DNA from: Robiginitomaculum sp.
Lineage (GTDB): Bacteria > Pseudomonadota > Alphaproteobacteria > Caulobacterales > Maricaulaceae
Direction: 5' to 3'
Length of the DNA: 64,000 bases
Assembly (NCBI GenBank): GCA_002733605.1
Contig: NVWK01000011.1
Location: forward strand, 310,001-374,000
Shown here: positions 9,048-17,762 of the stretch, piece after piece
Position numbering within the stretch: the stretch's first letter is position 1
Layout: each line of letters starts with the position of its first letter
Program-made: the position numbers and the translations under genes
The notes under the pieces: generated by a model
Database searches by the model: none
The model's input: only the letters and a program-made list of their open reading frames with translations
Told to the model about the DNA's origin: nothing

Positions 9048-9497
9048 TTAACGTACGTCAATCCGGTTTGCCGACAGAGATGAGCTCCGCAGGTAAACAT
9101 TGCTCAGACTGGCGTCTTGATCCACCAGCGCCATGCCAACAGTAGAGTTGGAGATGGAGAGGCGGTTAACATCCAGACTGGAATCAACCAAAGTCGCGCC
9201 GTAAATGTGCGCGTCCTGTTCGACTAACATGCCGGAAATGGTTGAGTTGACAACGCTGACACTATCAATGTCAAGCCGCGAACGGGTTGCATCAATGTTG
9301 GCGATGCTGGCATCTTGCTCTATGGCCATGAAGCCAATGAGCGAGCCGCTCGGTTTGGCGACACCCGATTTTCCGGATGCATCCCTTACGCCCACGGCGC
9401 TAAAGATATCCGAGGACGGATCTTTGTCCTTGGCTTCGCCAGCGAGGGCGGGGGCTGCCATGAGCAGCACGGCTAGAGGTAAAAATATTTTCAACAT
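9048..9497 (-). CDS. Secreted repeat protein, candidate curli-like beta-solenoid subunit
   Basis: The 149-residue protein has a signal peptide (APALA-GEA) and a Gly/Ser/Lys linker. Three imperfect repeats of about 33 residues follow (55-88, 89-120, 121-149). Each repeat opens with G(F/M)(M/A/L)x(I/V)(E/D)QDAxI/L, passes a S-x-LD/LSA segment, and the first two end with (V/S)NST(I/V). Regular spacing of Asn, Ser and Gln with hydrophobic alternation is what curli-type subunits and small beta-solenoids show, although the period is longer than the curli repeat of about 22 residues. It is first in a three-gene operon that ends with a CsgG-like channel. AAGGAG lies upstream of the ATG. Confidence 0.7.
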   Translation of the reverse strand: MLKIFLPLAVLLMAAPALAGEAKDKDPSSDIFSAVGVRDASGKSGVAKPSGSLIGFMAIEQDASIANIDATRSRLDIDSVSVVNSTISGMLVEQDAHIYGATLVDSSLDVNRLSISNSTVGMALVDQDASLSNVYLRSSSLSANRIDVR

Positions 9498-9872
9498 TTA
9501 AGTCTCCTTTCTTTGACATACACGCCACGAATATGACGCGATGTTGAAATCAAGGCGGAGGGCCTAAATGTAGTTTTAGTTGACGGCCCTTACGCCTTAA
9601 GCAAGCGGGCTAATCTATGGGCCGAAAATGGCTAAACCTTTGCAGTTTCTTATTCTCAGTCGGGCAACATATATAGCCGCCGATCCCATGTTAGGGATGA
9701 GCAACCATAACATGTAGTTTTAGAAAAGTCAATCCTTAACGTTGTAAAATCAACGGGTTATAGTTAATGCACATGCGGATTTCAAAGCGTTTGCCCACAC
9801 GAACAGCGGTCGTGCAGGCATGTTTTTGCCATGTATATGGGTGGTTTTTGGATGTGTAAATCTACGAGGCGA
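9498..9872. other. Gene-free stretch with a repeated 12-mer and a small hairpin
   Basis: No convincing gene is present. ATGTAGTTTTAG occurs exactly twice (9568-9579 and 9712-9723), 144 bp apart. A short inverted repeat ATCCC...GGGAT lies at 9683-9698. The stretch holds the promoter side of the minus-strand operon that starts at 9497 and the end of the small gene at 9873; no clean -35/-10 pair was identified. Confidence 0.5.
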
Positions 9873-10100
9873 TTAAATGTCTTTGACCTTTGTGATCGCT
9901 TGTCCTTCAAGGATTTCATCCGCAGACTGGTCAACAAAAATCATGTCACCACTGGTGAAATGCAGAGAGGCTTTATTATCGAGGGTGGACTTGATATAGG
10001 CGAGTTGATCCAGATTTACGAAATAATCCGCTGCGGGAATGTTCGAGTTTTCAAATTCCACAGCTTGCGGATTTGAATGTAGTTTTTTCCAGATTGCCAT
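9873..10100 (-). CDS. Small protein, FlbD-like by pattern
   Basis: The 75-residue protein has a strong ribosome binding site (AAGGAG, 7 nt from ATG) and no signal peptide. The segment from YFVNLDQLAYIKS through LHFTSGDMIFVDQSADEILE matches the pattern of FlbD/SwrD-type small proteins: an Asn-Leu strand, a strand with SGxxxxV, then S-x-xEI helix. FlbD is linked to flagellar operons in other phyla, but there are no flagellar genes here. The match is by eye only; the protein may be a cytosolic regulator of the neighbouring envelope loci or unrelated. Confidence 0.55.
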   Translation of the reverse strand: MAIWKKLHSNPQAVEFENSNIPAADYFVNLDQLAYIKSTLDNKASLHFTSGDMIFVDQSADEILEGQAITKVKDI

Positions 10101-10369
10101 TTTCAGTCTCCTTTTTTGTGTTCTATCTCCTGTTGCATAATTTTAACTTACACTATTTTATGCGCGATTTCAATTTCAAAACGTTGTGACGTGGGTTTAG
10201 GGTTAAGAAATGGTTACGCATTGTACTTTGGATTGAGCAGACATGGTATGGTCAATTTATCACCTTATTGTCGCCATGTGTTTGCGTATGTGTCTTGTGA
10301 GGACATGAGATTTCAACTAAGCCAGTAGAAAGACATAAAGAATCGCGAGTATCAATCGGGGGCAAATAA
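10101..10369. other. Intergenic region upstream of the three-gene envelope operon
   Basis: This divergent spacer lies between the small minus-strand gene and the plus-strand operon. A TCGGGGGC ribosome-binding stretch precedes the ATG at 10370. I see no convincing hairpin or additional gene. Confidence 0.4.
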
Positions 10370-11092
10370 ATGCGTAAAACCAATTTTCTAAAGGCTGTGT
10401 GCCTTGTTTTCATCACATGCATGTATTTTCAAGCGTCGCTGCCGGGGTTTGCGCCTACTGACGCTTTTGCAGCGGCCAAGAAGGTTAAGAAGGTTAAGCC
10501 GCCAAAGGCGAAGCGGCGGCCCAATTTATCCTATCGGCCCAATGTATCCAGAGCGACGTTTAAATATGCGGGTCGTGTCGGGGTGTTGCCTTTGCGCGAT
10601 AAACGGACAATGGCATTTTACGGCGGGGAGGATGGCTATTTTTCCGAACCGGTTTTGAGAACTCTCTCGGACGCTTTGTATCTGGAGATTAAAGCGGGGC
10701 GGGCGTTTGAGCAGGTTAAGAAACTTACACAGCCTACGGCCCAAAAACTAAGCCGTAAGGATATCAGAGCGATCGCGGCGCAAAACCAACTGGACTATAT
10801 ATTCATCGCTGATCTGACGGCGTTCAATTTACTGCGCGAGAAAATGGTGAAACGCAAGAAGGGACTTGATTTTAAAATCAATGTCCGGTTCGGCATTGTT
10901 GGGCAACTTATTGATGCGCAAAGTGGGGCCGTGCTTTGGGCGGAACCGATTGTACGCGAAGATGGACAGTTGAATACGGACAAGCGCGTTTCCGCCGAGG
11001 ATTATGGCCCGAGCGCGGTGGCGGCCGTTCAAAACGGGTTTGAGGATATGAAATACTCGATCCGCCAACTTGGGTTGGAGGTGAGGAAATGA
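10370..11092 (+). CDS. Exported protein with LpoB/CsgG/GNA1162-type fold
   Basis: The 240-residue protein has a long signal peptide ending near FAPTDAFA. A Lys/Arg-rich linker (KKVKKVKPPKAKRR) follows, then a domain of the LpoB/CsgG N-terminal class. Visible elements are the first strand RVGVLPLRDKR, a helix with LSDALYLEI, the second strand DYIFIADLTAF, and a third strand pair ending in GQLIDAQSGAVLWAE. This last is the classic turn before the C-terminal helix in that superfamily. No lipobox is present, so it is soluble in the periplasm. It opens a three-gene operon, overlapping the next gene by 4 nt. Confidence 0.65.
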   Translation: MRKTNFLKAVCLVFITCMYFQASLPGFAPTDAFAAAKKVKKVKPPKAKRRPNLSYRPNVSRATFKYAGRVGVLPLRDKRTMAFYGGEDGYFSEPVLRTLSDALYLEIKAGRAFEQVKKLTQPTAQKLSRKDIRAIAAQNQLDYIFIADLTAFNLLREKMVKRKKGLDFKINVRFGIVGQLIDAQSGAVLWAEPIVREDGQLNTDKRVSAEDYGPSAVAAVQNGFEDMKYSIRQLGLEVRK

Positions 11093-11664
11093 GACAGTTT
11101 ATCTGCGCCGCATTGATGGCAGGGCTTGTTGGTATTTCTGCGCCTGCGATGGCCAAAGGGGATAAATATCTGGACGCCCTCAACGTCCAGCTTGGCTACC
11201 GCGAGGCTACCAGTTATGCCGTAAATGCGGAGAAACGCGGTATTGATGTCGGTATAGAGCCTATCGACAAAGACGGTATGCAGCGGTTGCTCGGCAATGA
11301 CACGAAAAAATTCCGTCCCTATGATGTGGCCATTACCAATAATTCGCAGTTTCGCATTTATATCAATCAAATCACCATCGTTCATGCGGGTACACAGCAA
11401 GCGTTTGCGTGGGTGGATCTGGACGGTGTTGTGGACGCGATCGATCCGGGCGGGCGCGGTAATAAAGATGATATGCGTGGGGCGGCTCTTCGTAATAATG
11501 TTATCGATAAAGCGCTTGCCCACGGCGTTGTTGCGCCGGGCGAGACGGTGCAGGGGATTGTGTTTGTCAAAGCTAAATATCGGGACGAGGGCGCCGCGCT
11601 GTTTTTGCAAATCCAGAATTTGAAGCGTGTGGCCTTTTTGGATTTCACACTGGCGTTGAAGTAA
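11089..11664 (+). CDS. Exported protein of unknown function
   Basis: The 191-residue protein has a signal peptide (ISAPAMA-KGD). The mature part looks like a beta-sandwich: FRPYDVAITNNSQFRIYINQITIVHAG is followed by a GETVQGIVFVKAKYRDEG segment. The latter pattern (APGETVQGIVFV) is common in Ig-like domains that set the end of a strand. No family is recognised. It is translationally coupled to the upstream LpoB/CsgG-fold gene and sits 9 nt before the large coiled-coil gene, so the three probably work in one envelope assembly. Confidence 0.7.
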   Translation: MRQFICAALMAGLVGISAPAMAKGDKYLDALNVQLGYREATSYAVNAEKRGIDVGIEPIDKDGMQRLLGNDTKKFRPYDVAITNNSQFRIYINQITIVHAGTQQAFAWVDLDGVVDAIDPGGRGNKDDMRGAALRNNVIDKALAHGVVAPGETVQGIVFVKAKYRDEGAALFLQIQNLKRVAFLDFTLALK

Positions 11665-11673
11665 GGGGGCATC

Positions 11674-14151
11674 ATGAACATGTTATTTAATCTGCGTAAG
11701 ATTTGTATTTCCACTTTATTTGGAATGGGGCTGTTGTTCACGACGCCTCCTGCACAGGCTCAACAGGCAGGCAGCAGCCAGAATTTGCAAGCTATGATGG
11801 ACCGTTGGGCCCGTCAAAACCCGGGACAGGCCAGACGGTTGGAAGTCGCAAAGAAGAAAGCAGAAGCGGCCGCAAAGAAGGATAAAGACAAAGCGGAAAA
11901 GCATTGGAAAAAAGTAGCGGACGATTCTTTGCAATCCAGTTTTGACACTGTTTTCGGTGAAGGGACATTAAAGCCCTCGGCGGCATATGATTATTTACAG
12001 GTTTTAGAGGCGGTCAGTGCAGGCGATTATAAAGTTGCGGGCGAGCTGTCTACTGGTCTGCTGATTGCGGCGTATGCGCCGGGGCTTGGCCAGTATATCA
12101 AGGTTATGAAGTTCTCCCATGCCCAAATGCAAAAGCAGATTACCCGTTGGGGGAACATGATCTATCAGACGGATTCTTTTCGTTACTTTATGCAGGAATA
12201 TCCAAGCATGACCAGTAGCACGAATATGTACAATGATAGTCACGGTAAATACCCAACATATGTGCCGAGCTATATGATTACGTATTTGCGCAATGATCCG
12301 GATATTGGTGCCCGAATTGCCAAAATTTATGACGCTATGATTGCGCGTGAAAACAAAATTTTCCAGTATTGGTCTACATCCGATGAAGATCATGAAATGG
12401 CGGTTCATGATCTGCAATTCGGGAAGCTAACACAGAGCAAGTCCTTGTTGGATTTTTTCGGAGAAAAAGGTGTGGAGTCACAGTGGATTGTCCTTCTGGG
12501 GAAGCCTCCCAGTGATTTCAAAATTAATGGGCGTAAGAATCAAGGCGAGCGAAAAATGTTCAACCATTTTTTATATAAATACACGGCGGATAAAAAACCC
12601 GAATATATGAAAGCGTTTACACTCACCTATATCGCACCGATCTTAAAAGCCGAGGCCGCGAAAGAACAGAGGCGGCTGGACGCGGCGGTTGTTAGCGCCA
12701 TGGAAAATACGATTGCGGCTATTCTAAAAGAGGCGGGTATAGACGCTGAGGCGGAAAAAGCGGCGGAAGAAGAGGCCAAAGCCAAGGCGGAAGCCGATGC
12801 CGAGGCTAAAGCAGAGGCCGAGGCTAAAGCCAAAGCAGAAGAGGAGGCTAAGGCTGAAGCTGAAAATGCCGCCATAGCCGCCAAGGCAGAGGTTCAAGAT
12901 GTTGCTGACGAGGAGGAACCCGTTGTTGATGATGAGCCAGTGCAACTCATTGAAACCCCAGATACACAAAACACTATCGACAATATGGATTTAATTTCTT
13001 TGATGGTTGCAACGCAAAACCGTGGAGACCTTGGCCCAGATGGTCAGGAAGCTCTGGCGAATATGTTGGGCAATGCTTTTGATATGGAATTGAGCGGGGC
13101 CGATATAAGAGACCCTGCATTCATGGACGACATGAATATAATTGTTCCGATGATTAACGAGAAAAAGAACGGAATTCTGGACGCGGAAGGTCAAGATACT
13201 CTGTCGGAATATTTGGGCTATGAAATTTATCCCGATGCTCCCTCCACTGTTGCGCCCGTCATAGAACCGCCTGTCCTTGAACAACCTGTCGGGGAAGACG
13301 ACGGGGATGATTGGGGGGATACAAATGATATAGACAGCTTTGTTGGTTCTGCGCTCAGCGAGGATGAGCAATGGGCGGCGCGTGACGAACTGGCGGAGCA
13401 AAGCAAACGTGACGCAGAGCGCGCAGACGCTTTGGCCCGGCAACAATATGCATCCGCTGAAGCATATCGTGCTGAGCAGCGGCGTATCAAGGAAGAAAAA
13501 GCCCGTAAATTCCGGGAGGGCATGGCAATTTTGGCGGATGGCCTCAATCAGGTTGCGACACAAATCCAGGAAACCAAGCGTCAAGACGCGTTTGAGACGG
13601 AGCAGCGCCAACAAAATGCCCAAGATGCTCTCAGTACTTTCACGCAGCAATCGGATGGATTTTCTAAATTTATGAACTCATGCCGGTCTCAATCAAGAGG
13701 TGGGCCGTTCCCGAACCTTGATCCGAATTCTGTTGAAATCGGCTGTCGCCAAAAATATGCAGGTTCACAGGGTCGTGGTCCGGCGCCGGGAGATAGTTAT
13801 GCCGACCAGCTTGAGAAACAGCGTCGAGATCAGGCGCTTCTGCGTGCCGAAGATCAACGCAAGCTAGAGGCTGAACGCCGCGCGGCATTGGCGCGTCGTC
13901 AACAAGAACAAAGAGAGGCCCGTGAACGCGCGCGTGCTCAGGCACAATGTGCGTGTTATCAGTCTGGGAAAAGTGCGGGGGCTGCCCATGATGATGATGC
14001 CTATCAAACGAATACATCTCGCCGGCCACAAAATTGTATACCACAGCGCGGCATGGGTAATGTGCCGCCGTGGGCCGGCGGATATTATGATGGCAAAAGT
14101 GGCAATAGCCAGTATGCGAATAGCAAGAAATGGTGCCGGTTCGGGCGTTAA
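11674..14151 (+). CDS. Large exported coiled-coil protein of unknown function
   Basis: The 825-residue protein has a signal peptide (TTPPAQA-QQAG). It then has a Lys-rich helix, an alpha-helical domain to about residue 340, an almost pure Ala/Glu/Lys heptad-like segment (about 355-410), an acidic Pro-rich linker, and a second Gln/Arg/Ala-rich helix (about 560-660). The tail has several cysteines, including CACYQSGKSAG near residue 770 and CRFGR at the end, which could form disulfides in the periplasm. There is no membrane segment besides the signal. It is the last gene of the operon, with a strong ribosome binding site (AAGGGGG). I do not recognise it; a structural or scaffold role is only a guess. 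Confidence 0.7.
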   Translation: MNMLFNLRKICISTLFGMGLLFTTPPAQAQQAGSSQNLQAMMDRWARQNPGQARRLEVAKKKAEAAAKKDKDKAEKHWKKVADDSLQSSFDTVFGEGTLKPSAAYDYLQVLEAVSAGDYKVAGELSTGLLIAAYAPGLGQYIKVMKFSHAQMQKQITRWGNMIYQTDSFRYFMQEYPSMTSSTNMYNDSHGKYPTYVPSYMITYLRNDPDIGARIAKIYDAMIARENKIFQYWSTSDEDHEMAVHDLQFGKLTQSKSLLDFFGEKGVESQWIVLLGKPPSDFKINGRKNQGERKMFNHFLYKYTADKKPEYMKAFTLTYIAPILKAEAAKEQRRLDAAVVSAMENTIAAILKEAGIDAEAEKAAEEEAKAKAEADAEAKAEAEAKAKAEEEAKAEAENAAIAAKAEVQDVADEEEPVVDDEPVQLIETPDTQNTIDNMDLISLMVATQNRGDLGPDGQEALANMLGNAFDMELSGADIRDPAFMDDMNIIVPMINEKKNGILDAEGQDTLSEYLGYEIYPDAPSTVAPVIEPPVLEQPVGEDDGDDWGDTNDIDSFVGSALSEDEQWAARDELAEQSKRDAERADALARQQYASAEAYRAEQRRIKEEKARKFREGMAILADGLNQVATQIQETKRQDAFETEQRQQNAQDALSTFTQQSDGFSKFMNSCRSQSRGGPFPNLDPNSVEIGCRQKYAGSQGRGPAPGDSYADQLEKQRRDQALLRAEDQRKLEAERRAALARRQQEQREARERARAQAQCACYQSGKSAGAAHDDDAYQTNTSRRPQNCIPQRGMGNVPPWAGGYYDGKSGNSQYANSKKWCRFGR

Positions 14152-14211
14152 ATGACCAACATTTAATATCTGGACTGTATCTGCACGGGGGCTTTCCTGT
14201 ATAAGGATGCA

Positions 14212-14251
14212 ATGAAATCTGTGTTGGGGCCAATGAAGGTGTAGATTTCAT
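14212..14251. promoter_or_regulatory. Inverted repeat in the leader of the efflux operon
   Basis: ATGAAATCT (14212-14220) and AGATTTCAT (14243-14251) are perfect 9-bp arms with a 22-nt spacer. They end 17 nt before the TTG start of the adaptor gene. It could be a leader hairpin that affects ribosome access or a regulator site. Confidence 0.4.
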
Positions 14252-14268
14252 GAATTGAGGGGGACAAT

Positions 14269-15765
14269 TTGAAAATTGTACGTACGCTTGTCTTATTGAC
14301 ATTAGGGTTTTTCCTTGCCGCGTGTGCAGGCGAGACGAAACCGGATCAGAACACAGCAGAAGCGCTGCGCACGGTGCCTGTCGCCCGGGGTGAAGTGGCA
14401 CGGATTATTAATGCGTCCGGCACGGTGCAGCCGGAAATAACCGTCTTGGTGGGTTCCGAAGTTTCGGGGCGGGTGACCGCGGTCAATGTTGATTTCAACT
14501 CGGTGGTTCAGGCGGGCGATATTTTAGCCGAAATCGATCCGCAAACCTTTCAAAACCGGGTGCGTCAGTTGGAAGCGTCCCTGGAAAGCGCCGAGGCGAC
14601 GGTGCGGGTCCGACAGGCCGGCATTCAACGCACCGAGGTTAATCTGGGGCAATCGCGGGCCATATTGACGCGACGACAAGGTCTGTTTGACGAGAACGCG
14701 GCCTCCAAAGCCCAGCTCGAAGAAGCCCAGCGCTCTGTCGGCGTGAATGTGGCTGATCTGGCCTTGGCAATGGCGCAACTTGACGCGGCTAAAGCCAGTA
14801 TGAAACAGACGACCGCTTCCTTGAAAACCGCCCGTATCGATTTGTCCCGTACCACTATTCGCAGTCCGATTGACGGGATTGTCATCGAACGTAAAATCGA
14901 CCCCGGCCAGACGGTGCAAGCCAGTTTCTCGTCGCCTGAATTATTTGAAATTGCGGCCGATCTGTCCCAGATTCTCGTAGAAGCCTCTATTGTGGAAAGT
15001 GATGTGGCAGGATTGACGGAGGGTGACAAGGTCGGGTTTACGGTCGATGCGTATCCGAACACAAATATGGTCGGCGTGGTCAAACAATTACGTTTGAACT
15101 CCAAGGTACAAAGCAGTATTGTGACATATGTCGCGATTGTGCAGGCTGAAAATGCTAGCGGGATTTTATTGCCGGGCATGACGGCCAATCTGCAAATTAC
15201 CACGGATTTGAAAACCGGTGTTTTACGCATACCGGCGTCTGCAGAACGGTTTCGCCCGTCTCCGGCGCAAATCGCGCAATGGCAGGGTGACAGCCTGCAG
15301 GGGGACACAAAGCCGGTATTGTTGAACGATCCGGTCTATGCGCGTCTGGAGCGCATTGGTTTGCCCAAAGACCGTATTGACCGCATTCGCACCCAGCTTG
15401 ACGAGACCAGTGCGCCTATGCGTGACGTGATTAATGACCCGACAAAATCGTTTATGAGAACGCCGATGTTACAACGGCTGGAAGAGGTGACAAAACTGGT
15501 GCTTGCCGGCGTGATGTCACCGCCGGAATATCAAAAATACAAAGAACTGCTAGCGCAAGAAAATTCTGTGCGCTCTGTGTCTTTATGGGTGCAGACCGGA
15601 GACGGCAAAATGATTGCCAAACCGGTTAAGCTCGGCCTGTCTGACGGGGCCTTTGTCGAGATTGTTTCAGGGTTGAGCGAAGGCGATAAAGTGGTGAGCG
15701 AAATCACGGCCGGGCCCGTTCTGGGCGGCCCAAGAAAAGGTAAGCCGAAACGGCAACGCTCATAA
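14269..15765 (+). CDS. MacA/HlyD-type periplasmic adaptor lipoprotein
   Basis: The start is TTG 14269, directly after GAGGGGG. It gives a lipoprotein signal (FLAAC, Cys18). The 498-residue product has the adaptor order: barrel-sandwich half (VLVGSEVSGRVTAVNVDFNSVVQAGDILAEID), a long coiled-coil hairpin (about 95-190), the second half (TTIRSPIDGIVIERKIDPGQTV) and the beta-barrel. MacA proteins are usually about 370-400 residues. The excess is a charged helical insertion at about 320-425, before the last SVSLWVQTGDGKMIAKPVKLG domain. It is followed without a gap by the ATPase, permease and outer-membrane channel, so it links a MacB-type pump to a TolC-like exit. Confidence 0.9.
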   Translation: MKIVRTLVLLTLGFFLAACAGETKPDQNTAEALRTVPVARGEVARIINASGTVQPEITVLVGSEVSGRVTAVNVDFNSVVQAGDILAEIDPQTFQNRVRQLEASLESAEATVRVRQAGIQRTEVNLGQSRAILTRRQGLFDENAASKAQLEEAQRSVGVNVADLALAMAQLDAAKASMKQTTASLKTARIDLSRTTIRSPIDGIVIERKIDPGQTVQASFSSPELFEIAADLSQILVEASIVESDVAGLTEGDKVGFTVDAYPNTNMVGVVKQLRLNSKVQSSIVTYVAIVQAENASGILLPGMTANLQITTDLKTGVLRIPASAERFRPSPAQIAQWQGDSLQGDTKPVLLNDPVYARLERIGLPKDRIDRIRTQLDETSAPMRDVINDPTKSFMRTPMLQRLEEVTKLVLAGVMSPPEYQKYKELLAQENSVRSVSLWVQTGDGKMIAKPVKLGLSDGAFVEIVSGLSEGDKVVSEITAGPVLGGPRKGKPKRQRS

Positions 15766-16487
15766 TGGCGGATAGTGAGACCCTTATTTGCTGCGAAAAT
15801 CTGACCAAGGTTTATCATCAGGGCCAGAGCGAAATTCGTGCGCTGGACGATGTAAGTTTTACCATTCATGCGGGGGAATTTGTTGCGATTGTCGGGGCTT
15901 CTGGTTCGGGGAAATCGACCTTGATGAATATGCTGGGCGGGCTGGATCAGCCCAGTTCGGGCGAGGTGTATGTGGATGGTGTGGCACTGTCTACACTGAA
16001 TAGTCGGCAACTGGCCCAGTTTCGTAACGAGACTGTCGGGTTCGTGTTTCAACAATTCCAGCTTCTGCCCAAGAAAACCGCTTTGCAGAATGTGAAACTG
16101 CCCTTGCATTATCGTCGCCCCAGACCGGACGGCGAAACGAAAATGGCCGAGGCAAGTCTGGCGCGGGTGGGTTTAGGGGATCGTACCGGACATCGGCCGA
16201 CGGAGCTATCTGGGGGCCAGCAACAAAGGGTGGCGATTGCGCGCGCTCTGGTTGGTGCGCCGCGTTTGTTATTGGCGGACGAGCCGACAGGGGCGCTGGA
16301 TTCGGTGACGTCTGCGGACGTTATGCGGTTGTTACAGGAGTTGAACGGGCAGGGATTGACCATTCTTTTGATTACCCATGATCGTGATGTGGCGGCCTAT
16401 GCGGGGCGGGTCATTACCTTTCTGGACGGCAAGATTTTATCGGACAAGATGAACACAACAGAAACGCAACGGGCAAGACAAAGATAG
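15765..16487 (+). CDS. ABC transporter ATPase, MacB/LolD type
   Basis: The 240-residue protein has all nucleotide-binding signatures: Walker A GASGSGKST (about 45-53), Q-loop FQQFQLLP, signature LSGGQQQRVAIARAL, Walker B LLLADEPTGALD and the H-loop ITHD. The GALDS run is typical of the MacB/LolD/FtsE subgroup, which moves substrates out of the periplasm or membrane rather than across the inner membrane. The start overlaps the adaptor stop by 1 nt (TAATG). Here MacB is split into separate ATPase and permease genes. Confidence 0.95.
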   Translation: MADSETLICCENLTKVYHQGQSEIRALDDVSFTIHAGEFVAIVGASGSGKSTLMNMLGGLDQPSSGEVYVDGVALSTLNSRQLAQFRNETVGFVFQQFQLLPKKTALQNVKLPLHYRRPRPDGETKMAEASLARVGLGDRTGHRPTELSGGQQQRVAIARALVGAPRLLLADEPTGALDSVTSADVMRLLQELNGQGLTILLITHDRDVAAYAGRVITFLDGKILSDKMNTTETQRARQR

Positions 16488-16499
16488 GCGGAGGATAGT

Positions 16500-17735
16500 A
16501 TGGCATTTCCGGGATGGACGACTTTAAAACTGGCGACGGTGTCTTTGATCGAGCACCCTTTGCGGACATTGCTGACATCTCTGGGGATTATTATCGGCGT
16601 AGCGGCGGTCTACAGCATGTTGGCGATTGGTGAAGGTTCGCGCCGCGAAATCCTCGAACGTATGAACGGGATTGATGCGCGCTCCATGTCGGTTTATCCC
16701 GACTGGAGTCGGCGGGGCCGGGCCAGTAAGCGGCGTCCGTGGCGGCCGTTTTCAGAACGGGATTTGGAAGATATTCGTTTGATCCCCGGTGTGTTTGCCG
16801 CGACCGGCTCGCTGAGCAAAGAAGTGCCTGTGGTCAATGAGAAAAGTGATTGGTCAGCCCAGATGCAAGGGATTGATCTGGATTATATGCGGGCAAATGA
16901 TCTTGTTTTGGTGGCGGGAGAGCCGATTACGGCGTCTGATATAGAGCGGCGGGAACCAGTGGTGGTCATCGGACAAACGGTTGTACGCACCCTGTTTCGA
17001 GGCCAGGATCCGGTCGGGACGCGCATTAAGCTTAACAATATCCCGTTTACGGTCAAAGGGGTGCTTGGCGAGATCAATTCGGAAGGATTTTCAAATCGGG
17101 ATCGGGACAATATTATGCTCGTGCCGCGCACAACGGCGCGCAACCGTATTATTGGCGGTAATTATCTCGTCCGCGATCATATTAGCGGATTGGAAATCGT
17201 TGCCGAAAATCAAGATGATATGACGCGGATCGAGCGGGAGGTCGGGGATATATTGCGGTTGTCGCGCGGCTTGAAACCCGGCGAGGCGCCCGATTACCGG
17301 ATTTTCAACTTTTCGGCCAATCGACAGGCGGCGGCCAAAAGTAAGCGCACGCTTAGCCTGTTGCTGGCGGCAATGGGGGCCGTGTCGTTGCTGGTTGGCG
17401 GGGTCGGGGTGATGAATATCATGCTGGTGTCTGTGACGGAACGCACCCGCGAGATCGGTTTGCGTATGGCGTTGGGGGCGCGTCAGAGCGACATTCTCTG
17501 GCAATTTTTAACTGAAGCGCTTTTGCTGTCCATATTTGGTGGGCTGGCTGGCTTGGGACTGGGCTATGCCATGTCGCGGTTCTCGCTGAGCATGGACGAT
17601 ATCACTATGGTGTTTAGTTTGGATATTGCGATGTTTGCCTTTGGGTCGGCATTGGTCATTGGTGTGGTGTTCGGATTTTTGCCGGCACGACGCGCGGCGG
17701 GGCTAAACCCGATTGAAGCGCTTAGGCATGAATAA
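16500..17735 (+). CDS. ABC transporter permease, MacB/FtsX family
   Basis: The 411-residue protein has one N-terminal helix (LLTSLGIIIGVAAVYSMLAIGEG) and a periplasmic MacB core domain of about 230 residues. Three C-terminal helices follow, with the TEALLLSIFGGLAGLGLGY and PARRAAGLNPIEALRHE segments that mark the family. It acts with the upstream ATPase and adaptor as a mechanotransmission pump driving periplasmic substrates to the outer-membrane channel downstream. The stop is followed by a 14-nt tandem repeat leading into the next gene. Confidence 0.95.
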   Translation: MAFPGWTTLKLATVSLIEHPLRTLLTSLGIIIGVAAVYSMLAIGEGSRREILERMNGIDARSMSVYPDWSRRGRASKRRPWRPFSERDLEDIRLIPGVFAATGSLSKEVPVVNEKSDWSAQMQGIDLDYMRANDLVLVAGEPITASDIERREPVVVIGQTVVRTLFRGQDPVGTRIKLNNIPFTVKGVLGEINSEGFSNRDRDNIMLVPRTTARNRIIGGNYLVRDHISGLEIVAENQDDMTRIEREVGDILRLSRGLKPGEAPDYRIFNFSANRQAAAKSKRTLSLLLAAMGAVSLLVGGVGVMNIMLVSVTERTREIGLRMALGARQSDILWQFLTEALLLSIFGGLAGLGLGYAMSRFSLSMDDITMVFSLDIAMFAFGSALVIGVVFGFLPARRAAGLNPIEALRHE

Positions 17736-17762
17736 TGGGACACGAGTGATGGGACATGAGTC
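17735..17762. repeat. 14-nt tandem duplication at a gene junction
   Basis: ATGGGACACGAGTG (17735-17748) and ATGGGACATGAGTC (17749-17762) match at 12 of 14 positions. They span from the permease stop to the start of the TolC-like gene. Confidence 0.7.

Noticed and set aside
9600..9720. Cyclic-di-GMP or cobalamin riboswitch upstream of the curli-like operon
   Set aside because: Short CGGGCAAC and hairpin pieces were seen, but the conserved cores of these classes do not line up.
13227..13650. Long open frames on the minus strand inside the coiled-coil gene
   Set aside because: They are antisense shadows of the biased Ala/Glu/Lys codons, without ribosome binding sites or family features.
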